From Riemerella columbina (GTDB taxonomy: Bacteria > Bacteroidota > Bacteroidia > Flavobacteriales > Weeksellaceae): 64,000 bases of DNA. Below, piece by piece: positions 51,361-59,965 of the stretch. Both the position numbers and the translations under genes were made by a program. Below the pieces are notes generated by a model. The model made no database searches. It worked only from the letters and a program-made list of their open reading frames with translations, and was not told the DNA's origin. The number at the start of each line of letters is the position of its first letter. Position 1 is the first letter of the stretch. The stretch lies in NCBI RefSeq assembly GCF_030517065.1, contig NZ_CP103950.1, forward strand, positions 1,178,001 through 1,242,000, read 5' to 3'.

Positions 51361-53343
51361 CTACACCTCTTCCACCTCATTGGGGAGGGTGATTTTGAGG
51401 CGGGGTTCTGCTTGCATAGCGCGTTTGATGGCGAAAATAGCGCCTTCGTTTCGTGCCCAACTGCGGCGTGCAATACCGTTGTTGACATCCCAGAAAAGCA
51501 TAGATTTTAGGCGTTCTTCGGCTTCGGTGGTGCCGTCCAAAAGCATTCCGAAACCGCCATTGATCACCTCGCCCCAGCCTACGCCGCCACCGTTGTGAAT
51601 GCTCACCCAAGTCGCGCCACGGAAACTGTCGCCAATCACATTGTGGATCGCCATATCGGCAGTGAACCGAGAGCCGTCGTAAATGTTGGAAGTCTCACGG
51701 TAAGGCGAGTCGGTGCCAGAGACATCGTGGTGGTCTCTACCCAAAACCACAGGTCCGATTTTGCCCGCTTTGATGGCATCGTTAAAGGCTTTGGCAATCC
51801 GCATTCGCCCCTCCGCATCGGCATAGAGAATGCGCGCCTGAGAGCCCACCACCAGCTGATTTTCCTGCGCTCCTTTGATCCACTGGATGTTGTCCGCCAT
51901 CTGTTGTTTGATCTCCTCAGGAGCGGTTTTCATCATCTCTTCCAAGACTTGGCACGCCAAATCGTCGGTTTTTTGCAAATCCTCAGGATTGTTGCTCGCA
52001 CACACCCATCGGAACGGACCAAAACCGTAATCAAAACACATCGGCCCCATAATATCCTGCACATAACTCGGATAGCGGAATTCCCTGCCAAGGCTCGGGT
52101 TTTCAGCCATTACATCGGCTCCCGCACGGCTGGCTTCCAATAGAAAAGCATTGCCATAATCGAAAAAATAAGTGCCTTTGGCGGTGTGCTGGTTGATGGC
52201 TTTGGCGTGTCTGCGGAGGCTCTCTTGCACCTTTTCTTTGAATAATTCGGGCTGATTTGCCATCATTTCGTTGGATTCCTCAAAACTCATTCCCACAGGA
52301 TAATAACCGCCTGCCCAAGGGTTGTGAAGCGAGGTTTGGTCGGAGCCTAAATCTATTGTAATTCCTTCTTTATCAAAGATTTCCCAAACTTCTACTACAT
52401 TCCCCAAATAGGCGATGGATACCACTTCTTGGTTGGCTAAAGCTTGGCGAACACGCTGTACGAGTTGGTCGGTATTGTCGATAATTTCGTGAATCCAACC
52501 TTGTTCGTGGCGGATTTTGGTGATTTTCGGATTGACTTCGGCACAAACCGTTACGCAACCCGCAATAGTCCCCGCTTTGGGCTGTGCACCGCTCATTCCG
52601 CCAAGTCCCGAGGTTACAAAAAGACTGCCTTTGGGATTTTTGCCGATTTTGCGAAAGCCGTTCAGCACCGTAATCGTTGTGCCGTGAACGATGCCCTGCG
52701 GACCGATGTACATATAACTGCCGGCGGTCATCTGCCCATATTGGGTAACGCCCAACGCATTAAACTTTTCCCAATCATCTGGTTTTGAATAGTTTGGAAT
52801 CATCATTCCGTTGGTTACCACCACACGAGGGGCGTTTTTGTGCGACGGAAATAAGCCCATCGGATGTCCAGAATACATCACGAGGGTTTGCTCATCGGTC
52901 ATCTCGGCGAGGTACTGCATCGTGAGGAGATACTGTGCCCAATTTTGGAACACCGCCCCATTGCCGCCATAAGTGATGAGCTCGTGCGGATGCTGCGCCA
53001 CGGCATAATCCAGATTGTTTTGGATCATCATTTGAATGGCTTTGGCTTGCAGCGATTTGCCTGGATAGTCCTGAATATCACGGGCATACATTTTATAATC
53101 AGGGCGAAAACGGTACATATAAATGCGCCCATAAGTTTCCAATTCCTCCCGAAATTCGGGCAAAAGCGTGGCGTGATGCTTCGGCTCAAAATACCGCAAT
53201 GCATTTCTCAGTGCCAATTTTTTCTCCTCTTCATTAAGGATATCCTTACGCTTGGGAGCGTGGTTAATTTCGGTATCATAAGGTTTCTTCGCAGGCAATT
53301 CTTGCGGAATACCTTGTAAAATCTGTTGTTGGAAGGGTGTCAT
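51361..53343 (-). CDS. hutU: Urocanate hydratase, long form
   Basis: HutU uses tightly bound NAD+ to hydrate urocanate to imidazolone propionate in histidine breakdown. At 660 residues it is the long form found in Bacteroidota and animals (the B. subtilis type has about 550). Landmarks are YGGNGAVFQNWAQYLL, SGHPMGLFPSH, the NAD-binding GLGGMSGAQPKAGTIAGC, DQTSLHNPWAGGYYPVG, FDYGFGPFRWVCASN, LGRDHHDVSGTDSPYRET and HNGGGVGWGE. No other hut gene is within reach in this window, so the rest of the pathway must lie elsewhere. Base composition is somewhat more GC-rich than its neighbours. Confidence 0.95.
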   Translation of the reverse strand: MTPFQQQILQGIPQELPAKKPYDTEINHAPKRKDILNEEEKKLALRNALRYFEPKHHATLLPEFREELETYGRIYMYRFRPDYKMYARDIQDYPGKSLQAKAIQMMIQNNLDYAVAQHPHELITYGGNGAVFQNWAQYLLTMQYLAEMTDEQTLVMYSGHPMGLFPSHKNAPRVVVTNGMMIPNYSKPDDWEKFNALGVTQYGQMTAGSYMYIGPQGIVHGTTITVLNGFRKIGKNPKGSLFVTSGLGGMSGAQPKAGTIAGCVTVCAEVNPKITKIRHEQGWIHEIIDNTDQLVQRVRQALANQEVVSIAYLGNVVEVWEIFDKEGITIDLGSDQTSLHNPWAGGYYPVGMSFEESNEMMANQPELFKEKVQESLRRHAKAINQHTAKGTYFFDYGNAFLLEASRAGADVMAENPSLGREFRYPSYVQDIMGPMCFDYGFGPFRWVCASNNPEDLQKTDDLACQVLEEMMKTAPEEIKQQMADNIQWIKGAQENQLVVGSQARILYADAEGRMRIAKAFNDAIKAGKIGPVVLGRDHHDVSGTDSPYRETSNIYDGSRFTADMAIHNVIGDSFRGATWVSIHNGGGVGWGEVINGGFGMLLDGTTEAEERLKSMLFWDVNNGIARRSWARNEGAIFAIKRAMQAEPRLKITLPNEVEEV

Positions 53344-53448
53344 AGTCTCGTTTAATTTTGATACGGGTTTAAGTTGCTCAAAGATAAAAATTTAAATGCA
53401 AACTGAAAAATGAACGCGCAATAAAGGCATTAAAATGGATAAAAAACT

Positions 53449-53456
53449 TATATTTG
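53449..53456 (+). promoter_or_regulatory. -7 box for the thioesterase-permease operon
   Basis: TATATTTG, 20 bp before the thioesterase start codon. No TTG is found at the expected distance. Confidence 0.45.
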
Positions 53457-53476
53457 TGGCTGCAAAAATTTAAACA

Positions 53477-53866
53477 ATGAACTACGACGACAAAATTAAA
53501 ACCTCGGAAACGCATATATTTAAAGTGGTATTCCCTAACATTACCAACCACCATAATACGATGTTCGGTGGAACCGTGATGGAAATGATGGATGAAGTGG
53601 CTTTTATCACGGCAACGCGCTTTGCCAGAAAATCCTTTGTAACGGTGAGCTGTGATAGAATAGATTTCAAAAAACCGATTCCTGCGGATACTTTGGTGGA
53701 GCTGATTGGCAAAGTGAAATATGTGGGCAATACCAGCCTAAAAGTGAATGTGGAAGTTTATATAGAAGAAATGTATGCCGATACGCGTGAGAAAGCGGTT
53801 TCTGGCGATTTTACCTTGGTTGCTATTGATGAAAATAAAAGACCTCAGAAAATTTTTGAATCCTAA
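53477..53866 (+). CDS. Acyl-CoA thioesterase, hotdog fold
   Basis: This 129-residue hotdog-fold thioesterase is of the YciA/BFIT type. The catalytic-helix motif NHHNTMFGGTVMEMMDEVAF and the strands CDRIDFKKPIPADTLVELIGKV and SLKVNVEVYIEE are standard. It hydrolyses acyl-CoA; chain length preference is unknown. Its stop codon overlaps the next start (TAATG), so translation of the permease is coupled. Cytoplasmic, probably a hexamer by analogy. Confidence 0.9.
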   Translation: MNYDDKIKTSETHIFKVVFPNITNHHNTMFGGTVMEMMDEVAFITATRFARKSFVTVSCDRIDFKKPIPADTLVELIGKVKYVGNTSLKVNVEVYIEEMYADTREKAVSGDFTLVAIDENKRPQKIFES

Positions 53867-55161
53867 TGGCAATAGCGGATACACCCAAGAAAATAGGACT
53901 TAAAGAAGCTATATCCATCGGGATTGGTGGTATGGTGGGCGGCGGTATTTTTGCGGTGTTGGGCTTGGCGGTGTCTTTGGCTAAGGGCGGTACCCCTGTG
54001 GCGTTTCTCTTTGCTGGCGTGCTGGCGCTCATCACTTCTTATAGTTATGTTAAACTTTCTAAAACTTACCCTGACCGAGGTGGCACTGTGAAATTCATCA
54101 ACCAAGGTTTTGGCAGAACGGTATTTAGTGGCGCGGTTAATAATTTGCTGTGGTTGAGTTATATCATTATGCTGTCGCTCTATGCCTCGGCTTTTGGTTC
54201 TTATGCCCCTAATCTCATTAAAATTACAGGAGACAAAACCATTGATTTTCATGTTTTTGCTACGGTGATTATCCTCATTGCTACGGCGATTAACTATTAT
54301 AGTATAGTGGTGGTGGGCAAGATAGAATCTTATGCTGTGGTGATTAAACTGGTGATTTTGTTGGGCTTTGTGGGTATTGGCGCTTATGGACTGATAGGAA
54401 ATCCTAATTTGGAACAATTGTCAATGGCACATTGGGAAAATCCGATCCAACTATTTGCTGGTGGTATGGTCATTTTTGTGGCGTATGAAGGCTTTGAGCT
54501 GATAGCGAACGCAGCGCCAGACATCATCAATCCTGAAAAAAATATCCCTAAGGCGTACTATTATTCCGTGATTTTTGTGATCCTTCTTTATATTGTGATT
54601 GCGGTGGTTACGGTGGGCTCGTTGCCTTTTTCGGAAATTGCTAATGCACAAGATTATGTATTGGCAGAGGCCGCTAAGCCGATGTTGGGGCAAATAGGAT
54701 TTACCATCATTACCATTGCAGCGCTTATTTCTACTTTTTCTGCTATCAATGCCTCGTTATATGGCGGTTCCCAAGTGAATTACGAAATTGCCGAAGACCA
54801 AGAGCTACCCTCTCATTTTTTAGCGCAACTTTGGGGACAACCGATTGGGCTGATGATTACCGCCGTGGCGACTTTAATTCTGGTGAATACCTTACCTTTG
54901 GAGAGTATTTCTACCGCAGGGAGCATCGGGTTTTTGCTGATTTTTGGCTTGGTGAATGGCGTAGGCTTTAAACTTTCCGCCGCGATTAAAGGTCAACGCT
55001 GGATTCCGTTGATGGGCGTTCTTTTGTCCGCCATCGCATTAGGGATTTTAATCCATCAGCAATGGGGGAGTAGTCCACAAGGCGTTTGGGTGTCGGTGGG
55101 CATTATCGCGTTTTGTCTGATAGGCGAGTGGCTTTATCAGCGCCGAAAAAAAAGCGTATAA
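53866..55161 (+). CDS. APC superfamily permease
   Basis: This 431-residue membrane protein has about 12 helices. It opens with KKIGLKEAISIGIGGMVGGGIFAVLGLAVSLAKG, the APC helix 1 signature, and has PVAFLFAGVLALITSYSYVKLSKTYPDRGG and the helix 6 region FVAYEGFELIANAAPDIINPEKNIPKAYY. The last 20 residues are basic. It is probably an amino acid or organic acid transporter, with substrate unknown. It overlaps the thioesterase stop codon by one base. Confidence 0.87.
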   Translation: MAIADTPKKIGLKEAISIGIGGMVGGGIFAVLGLAVSLAKGGTPVAFLFAGVLALITSYSYVKLSKTYPDRGGTVKFINQGFGRTVFSGAVNNLLWLSYIIMLSLYASAFGSYAPNLIKITGDKTIDFHVFATVIILIATAINYYSIVVVGKIESYAVVIKLVILLGFVGIGAYGLIGNPNLEQLSMAHWENPIQLFAGGMVIFVAYEGFELIANAAPDIINPEKNIPKAYYYSVIFVILLYIVIAVVTVGSLPFSEIANAQDYVLAEAAKPMLGQIGFTIITIAALISTFSAINASLYGGSQVNYEIAEDQELPSHFLAQLWGQPIGLMITAVATLILVNTLPLESISTAGSIGFLLIFGLVNGVGFKLSAAIKGQRWIPLMGVLLSAIALGILIHQQWGSSPQGVWVSVGIIAFCLIGEWLYQRRKKSV

Positions 55162-55295
55162 TTTTACAAATTTTTGTGGAAGTTAATAAGCGTGAGACTC
55201 TGTTTCAATATCATTTATAAATAAAGAAGATAAACGGTATTGGTAAAAATCGGCAAAATCATTAGAAATAAATTGAGACTTTAACCCAACAACAT

Positions 55296-55796
55296 ATGCA
55301 AACCATACTCGGCGCGAATGGTCCTATCGGAGAGGAACTCGCCAAAAAACTCTATAAAAATTATACCCAAAACCTCAAAATCGTTAAACGCCTAAAAGTA
55401 CCGATAAACGCCCACCGAAAAAGAAGCCTCATCTGGACGCCCGATGCCAGCCGAGCCACCGCCCTCATTGGCAACACGCCCGATGCTTACGGCAAAACTT
55501 GGCACCTACCCATCGATGAAACTCGCCCTACTTATGCTGAATTGATTGCTTTAGCCTCAGGGATTTATGGCGAAAAATTCCATTATACGGTGGTACCGAA
55601 ATGGCTTTTTCAAATCGGGGCATGGGTGAGTCCGAAAGTTAAAGAACTGTTGGAGTTGCTGCCTCGCTATGCCTACGATAATTTGTTTAGTGATGCGCGT
55701 TTCCGAGAAAAATTTCCAGATTTTAAAGTCACCACCTACCGCCAAGGGATTGAGCTGATCCGCAGCGAGCAATTAGAGGAGAAAAATAGAAAATAA
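55296..55796 (+). pseudogene. Internally deleted NAD-dependent epimerase/dehydratase
   Basis: The 166-codon frame joins the N-terminal Rossmann strand of a NAD-dependent epimerase (TILGANGPIGEELAKKLYKNY, GxxGxxG-like) directly to the C-terminal part of the same family (WTPDASRATALIGNTPDAYGKTWHLP, RPTYAELIALASGIYG, FREKFPDFKVTTYRQGI). Relatives are about 310-330 residues, so about 150-170 residues are missing, including the catalytic YxxxK region. The deletion is approximately at codons 31-45 of this ORF and happens to keep the frame. No catalytic function is expected. It lies directly before the tandem repeat array. Confidence 0.75.
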
Positions 55797-55838
55797 TTCC
55801 CCTTATTGATTGGAAATAAAGAGCAAAAATATCCATCT

Positions 55839-56055
55839 TTTTAGCGGAAAACTAAAACTCAACAGCAGAATATAGAACAAAACCAGCGGAATGCCTATTA
55901 TTTTAGAGGAAAACCAAAACTTAATGGCGGAATATAGAATAAAACCAGCGGAAAACCTATTATTTTAGCGGAAAACCAAAACTTAACAGCGGAATATAGA
56001 ATAAAACCAGCGGAATGCCCATCGTTTTAGCGGAAAATCAAAACTTAACAGCGGA
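55839..56055. repeat. 62-bp tandem repeat array built from AGCGGAA units
   Basis: Three and a half copies of a 62-bp unit start at 55839, 55901, 55963 and 56025, each beginning TTTTAGCGGAAAA (second copy TTTTAGAGG). Within the unit the heptamer AGCGGAA recurs at spacings of 21, 21 and 20 bp (for example 55967, 55988, 56009, 56029), so the unit itself is a threefold repeat. 62 is not a multiple of 3 and all frames contain stops, so it is not a coding repeat. The 127 bp between the array and yeiH show no other structure. Confidence 0.9.
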
Positions 56056-56182
56056 TCAATCATAATACCTCTTAATCTTTCAAAGATGAAACTTAAAATA
56101 ACCAAAAGTTATTTCAAATAAATATTATTCATTTGATTTGTTTATAATAAATACCGACTTTTACAGTCTAAAATCAATTGTT

Positions 56183-57128
56183 ATGTTTGAACATCAAGTT
56201 TCTCATCAAATCCGAAAAGTCCTGTTTATTATAGCATTGGCATTGTGCTGTTTGCCCTTTATGGAACCGCCTGAATGTCTGTTATTGGGCTTTATTTTTA
56301 GCATTTTTTTGGCATCCTTTTTTGATATCTCAATGGAAAAGCCACCAAAATATTATTGCAATATTCGGTGGTGGGGTTAGGCTTCGGAATGAATGCCATT
56401 GAGGCGATGAAAGCGGGTAAAGAAGGCTTAATATTCACGATTGTTTCCATCAGTAGTACGCTGATTATCGGATTGTTATTGGGCAAATGGCTCAAAATTC
56501 CGAACAATACCAGTACGCTGATTTCTTCGGGGACGGCGATTTGTGGCGGTAGTGCTATTGCGGCGGTTGCCCCTGTGATTGATGCTAAGGAGAATGAAAC
56601 TTCTGTCGCCTTGGCGAGTATCTTCATCCTTAATGCATTGGCGTTGTTTATTTTCCCTGTGGTGGGACATTCTTTGTCGATGAGTCAAGAGGATTTTGGG
56701 TTGTGGTTAGCCATTACCATCCACGATACGAGTTCGGTGGTGGGAGCGGCACAAAAATACGGCTATGAGGCATTGAAAATCGCTACGACGGTAAAGCTGG
56801 AGCGTACTTTGTGGATTATTCCTGTCTCGCTGATGTTTGTATTGATACAGAAAAAACGCTCGAAAAAGGTACACCACCAAGCGAAGATTATTTATCCTGA
56901 TGTTCATCGTTGCAATGCTCATCAACACTTTTGTACCGAGCATCTCGCCGTTGAGTCATTATATTGTGCTCATCGCCAAAAAAAGGTTTGGGGCTGACTT
57001 TGTTCCTTATTGGGGCAGGGCTGAGCATCAACGCGATTAAAAGCGTGGGCGTAAAACCCTTGTTACAAGCGGTTTTGCTTTGGGCATTTATTTCCGTGGG
57101 CGCACTGTTGATTATTCTGAATCGATAA
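56183..57128 (+). pseudogene. YeiH/UPF0324-type membrane transporter, three frameshifts
   Basis: Conceptually this is a protein of about 315 residues of the YeiH (UPF0324, putative sulfate exporter) family. The frame is broken three times. About 56336-56340 (short A-run): FDISMEK should continue ATKILLQYSVVGLGFGMNA. About 56880-56890: after KKRSKK the frame changes to FILMFIVAMLINTFVPSISPLS. 56978-56984 is a run of seven A: IAKK should continue GLGLTLFLIGAGLSINAIKS. The family core LISSGTAICGGSAIAAVAPVIDAKENE and AITIHDTSSVVGAAQKYG is intact in the middle. It ends at 57128, and a terminator follows. Frameshifts in A-runs could be sequencing errors, but three in one gene favours a pseudogene. 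Confidence 0.85.
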
Positions 57129-57145
57129 AAAGAGAATACAAAAAA

Positions 57146-57179
57146 CGCCGCAAGAATGATCTTACGGCGCTTTTTTTTT
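57146..57179. terminator. Terminator between yeiH remnant and outer-membrane protein gene
   Basis: CGCCGCAAGA (57146-57155) pairs with TCTTACGGCG (57160-57169) with one wobble, with an A-run before and nine T after. It suits both convergent genes. Confidence 0.88.
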
Positions 57180-57193
57180 GATTTCCTGTGGTT

Positions 57194-57796
57194 TTAGAAT
57201 TTAAATCCTAAACCAACTTGGAAAGTGTTGTTTCTGTTTTTACCATCTTTGTTCGCTACATCTACAGAACCATTTTTGCTTAAATCTGTAAATCCTGCAA
57301 CATATCTTGCATTGATACCGATGTTAGGTGTAAAGTTGTAACCTAAACCTAATCCCATACCAAAGTCAAAAGAGTTGTAGTTGTCTTTGCTGTTAAAGTA
57401 GTTTGCTACTGATTCTACCAATTGGTTGTCAGATTTAATTTTAGAGTTAACTAAGAAACTAAATTGAGGACCAGCTTCTAAATAGAATTCAGGTGTTGCG
57501 TTGTACTGGAACATTACTGGTACAGAGATGTAGTCTAAATTTAATTTAGTATCGATATTATTCAATGAAACTTTAGCACCTACATTGTTATAGATAACCT
57601 CTGGTTGGATGCTAAAATTCTCTGCTAATGGTGCGTTCATAAATACACCAGCGTAGAAACCAGTTTTTCCTTTAGTATCTGCAAAATCCCCATCTTTAGA
57701 GATAGAAGAAAAGTTAGCACCTGCTTTAACACCAAATTGTTGTGCGAAAGTTAATGAACTAACTGCTACGGCTAAGCCTAAAAATACTTTTTTCAT
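57194..57796 (-). CDS. Outer-membrane beta-barrel protein (porin-like, OmpX/PorT-type family)
   Basis: This 200-residue protein has a signal peptide (residues 1-18, MKKVFLGLAVAVSSLTFA). It is followed by an eight-strand-like barrel with alternating hydrophobic residues: FGVKAGANFSSIS, TGFYAGVFMNAPLAENFSIQPEVIYNN, DYISVPVMFQYN, FYLEAGPQFSFLV, FGMGLGLGYNFTPNIGINARYVAG, and a last strand FQVGLGFKF ending in Phe as outer-membrane proteins do. Its role (structural or adhesive) is unknown. The codon usage looks like that of a well-expressed gene. A small hairpin (CACTCT/AGAGTG, 57834-57860) lies in the upstream region. Confidence 0.88.
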   Translation of the reverse strand: MKKVFLGLAVAVSSLTFAQQFGVKAGANFSSISKDGDFADTKGKTGFYAGVFMNAPLAENFSIQPEVIYNNVGAKVSLNNIDTKLNLDYISVPVMFQYNATPEFYLEAGPQFSFLVNSKIKSDNQLVESVANYFNSKDNYNSFDFGMGLGLGYNFTPNIGINARYVAGFTDLSKNGSVDVANKDGKNRNNTFQVGLGFKF

Positions 57797-57969
57797 AATT
57801 TTAAATTTTTTCTTGTTTTTATGTTTTAATTGACACTCTGGCTATTTCTTTTTTAGAGTGACGCTTCAGTATATTCAAAAGCCTTGCCAAAATGGTTTTA
57901 AATTTAAAAAATTAAACAAGTGTTTAATTTATCTAATTGGCATTCAGTATTTTAAAATTGTTATTGGAT

Positions 57970-59028
57970 TTAGGTTGATGTGATTCTGTTTTGGAGATTT
58001 TTATAATAAAAAATAGCTTTTTTGACATTTTCTTCAGAAGCTTTATGGTCAAAAATGGCTGTTCCTATCCCATTGAGCAACGAAAAATTGATATTTCTGT
58101 GATTATTTTTTTTATCATTTTTCATAAGTTGGAGTATAGAATCATCATCAAAGGCATCAATAGAGATATAAGGATAGAATTTTTGGATTTCAGAGATGAT
58201 ATGTTCGCTTGTTTCTTCCGAAATTAAATGTTCCAAAGCTGATAAATGGGTCTCCATAATCATCCCCAAAACTACCGCCTCACCGTGTGGAATAGGTTGT
58301 CCTGAACTGATAAATAAACTCTCAATGGCGTGCCCTATGGTATGTCCAAAATTAAGGATTTTGCGAATGTTGTTTTCTTTAAAATCATGATTCACAATAT
58401 TTTGCTTAATCCTCATCGAGCTTTCTATATAAGGCACTATGGTTTCGGCGGAAAGCTCATCAATGTTGATTAAATCTTCCCAATGTGCGGCTTCTGCGAT
58501 CAGTCCGTGTTTGAGCATCTCGGCAAAACCACTTCTGAGTTCTATATAAGGTAAGGTTTTGAGGAAATCAAAAGCGACGAAAATTTGCTCTGGCAGGGCA
58601 AAACTCCCAACGATATTTTTGAGAAATTGGTGGTCAATTCCTGTTTTCCCACCGATAGAAGCATCTACCATAGAGAGGAGCGTGGTAGGCATATGGATAA
58701 AAGGAATGCCACGCTTATAAGTAGATGCCACAAAGCCGCCCATATCTGTGATCACGCCACCGCCTAAATTGATGAAAAGCGCCTTTCTATCAGCCTTAAA
58801 CTCTGAAAGAATCTCCCATAATTGCACAGCGGTATCTATGGTTTTTAGGGCTTCGCCGGGTTCTATTTCAATAATTTCAAAAGGAATATCGGTTTCTAAG
58901 TTTCCTAAAAAGTAGGGGAGGCAATGTTGGTGCGTATTTTCGTCAACCAATATAAGCAATTGGCTGGGCTGAGATTGTGCAATGTATTGGTTGATAGCAC
59001 TCAATTGGGGATCTAAAATGGAAATCAT
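57970..59028 (-). CDS. aroB: 3-dehydroquinate synthase
   Basis: AroB converts DAHP to 3-dehydroquinate, the second step of the shikimate pathway, with NAD+ and a divalent metal. This 352-residue protein has EPGEALKTIDTAVQLWE, NLGGGVITDMGGFVASTYKRGIPFIHMPTTLLSMVDASIGGKTGID, the metal-binding RSGFAEMLKHGLI and LNFGHTIGHAIES, and GEAVVLGMIMETHLS. All are standard. Length matches the family. It is monocistronic; upstream DNA is shared with the HU gene region. Confidence 0.95.
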   Translation of the reverse strand: MISILDPQLSAINQYIAQSQPSQLLILVDENTHQHCLPYFLGNLETDIPFEIIEIEPGEALKTIDTAVQLWEILSEFKADRKALFINLGGGVITDMGGFVASTYKRGIPFIHMPTTLLSMVDASIGGKTGIDHQFLKNIVGSFALPEQIFVAFDFLKTLPYIELRSGFAEMLKHGLIAEAAHWEDLINIDELSAETIVPYIESSMRIKQNIVNHDFKENNIRKILNFGHTIGHAIESLFISSGQPIPHGEAVVLGMIMETHLSALEHLISEETSEHIISEIQKFYPYISIDAFDDDSILQLMKNDKKNNHRNINFSLLNGIGTAIFDHKASEENVKKAIFYYKNLQNRITST

Positions 59029-59379
59029 AAGTGTAAAATTGCTTGCAAAAATAAGAAATAAACGCTAAAATTGGGCTCAAAAGTGGTTTCATATTTTTAG
59101 ATTGGTTATAAATTAGTATGTTGTATCGTGGGCTTTATTTATAGATTGGCAAAAGCTGTTTTTAGATTTTCATTTTAATTAAATAACTGATTATTAGGTT
59201 TTTATATTTATTTTTTATTAAGATAAACAACTATTAAAGCACGGACATAAAATTGTATTATTGAAATTAAAAATATAAATAAGGTAAAATTAAATTTATT
59301 TTTTATAGTGAAATTTGTATATATAAAAAAAAGTTTTAAATTTGCTTCTAATAAAACTTAACTTTTAATTTATATTACT
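59029..59379. other. AT-rich intergenic region between aroB and the HU gene
   Basis: These 351 bp of very AT-rich DNA have no ORF of note. It contains the HU promoter near its right end. The remainder holds only A/T tracts, which could be bent DNA, and I see no other structure. Confidence 0.6.
59314..59344 (+). promoter_or_regulatory. Strong consensus promoter of the HU gene
   Basis: TTTG at 59314-59317, exactly 19 bp, TAAATTTG at 59337-59344, a full match to the Bacteroidota consensus, 35 bp before the ATG. Confidence 0.78.
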
Positions 59380-59670
59380 ATGAACAAGTCTGAACTAATC
59401 GACGCAATGGCTAAAGATGCCGAAATTTCAAAAGTAGCGGCTAAAAAAGCTTTAGAATCTTTTATCAACTGTGTTACTGAAACGCTTAAAAAGAAAGATG
59501 GTAAAGTATCTTTAGTTGGTTTTGGTACTTTCTCTGTAACTGAGAGAGCGGCAAGACAAGGTATCAACCCTGCAACTAAAAAAGCTATCAAAATCCCTGC
59601 GAAAAAGGTAGCTAAATTTAAAGCAGGTTCTGAATTAGCTGATGCTGTGGCTGGAGCTAAGAAAAAATAA
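59380..59670 (+). CDS. HU family DNA-binding protein
   Basis: This 96-residue nucleoid protein has [28 protein letters not shown] (dimer helices), [42 protein letters not shown] (beta arms with the conserved RxxxxNPxT turn at the tip), and a lysine-rich end. HU dimers bend and compact DNA. Codon use is that of a highly expressed gene, in line with the full-consensus promoter ahead of it. A hairpin terminator follows. Confidence 0.95.
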   Translation: MNKSELIDAMAKDAEISKVAAKKALESFINCVTETLKKKDGKVSLVGFGTFSVTERAARQGINPATKKAIKIPAKKVAKFKAGSELADAVAGAKKK

Positions 59671-59704
59671 TTTTTTGAGCGTAAAATCTCAGAAACCAAA
59701 ATGA

Positions 59705-59738
59705 AAAAGCCATCTCAATTGAGGTGGCTTTTATTGTT
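59705..59738 (+). terminator. Terminator after the HU gene
   Basis: AAAAGCCATCTC (59705-59716) pairs with GAGGTGGCTTTT (59721-59732), one G-T wobble, AATT loop, T-rich tail. Confidence 0.85.
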
Positions 59739-59761
59739 TTTAGAAAGTATAAAATAAGCGT

Positions 59762-59797
59762 AAAAAATGGGAGAAAGTAAAAACAATCTCCCATTTT
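59762..59797 (-). terminator. Terminator of the Mrp-NifU operon
   Basis: On the minus strand, AAAATGGGAGA (59797-59787) pairs with TCTCCCATTTT (59774-59764), followed by a TT run. Perfect 11-bp stem. Confidence 0.75.
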
Positions 59798-59814
59798 ATT
59801 ATTATAATAAAAAA

Positions 59815-59954
59815 TTATTTCTGTAAAGATTCGGAAAGTTGTTTTTCTCTTTCAGCGGCAGATTTTCCATATTGATAAGCCTGATACATCAAAACTATCC
59901 AATGTTAAACTACACAGAATCAATACAATTTTATTCCAAAAAGTTATTTTTCAT
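59815..59954 (-). pseudogene. Remnant of a small single-helix membrane protein gene
   Basis: A start codon at 59954 opens MKNNF and then stops. Shifting one base gives WNKIVLILCSLTLD, a membrane-helix-like stretch. A second shift gives MYQAYQYGKSAAEREKQLSESLQK ending at TAA 59815-59817. Together these look like a roughly 47-residue protein with one transmembrane segment and a charged tail, broken by two frameshifts. It lies 11 bp after the NifU-like gene and before the operon's terminator. I do not recognise the family, and a non-coding explanation is possible. Confidence 0.4.
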
Positions 59955-59965
59955 ATAAGATTATA

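Noticed and set aside
51595-52143. 182-codon frame antisense to hutU
   Set aside because: Antisense of a clear urocanate hydratase; composition explains the open frame.
53863-54417. 184-codon frame antisense to the APC permease gene
   Set aside because: No signal, no domain; complementary to conserved permease helices.
55839-56055. Possible CRISPR array
   Set aside because: The repeat is continuous (62-bp period with no unique spacers) and there are no cas genes.
57834-57860. Hairpin upstream of the outer-membrane protein gene as terminator or riboregulator
   Set aside because: Only a 6-bp stem with a long loop and no T-run; too weak to call.
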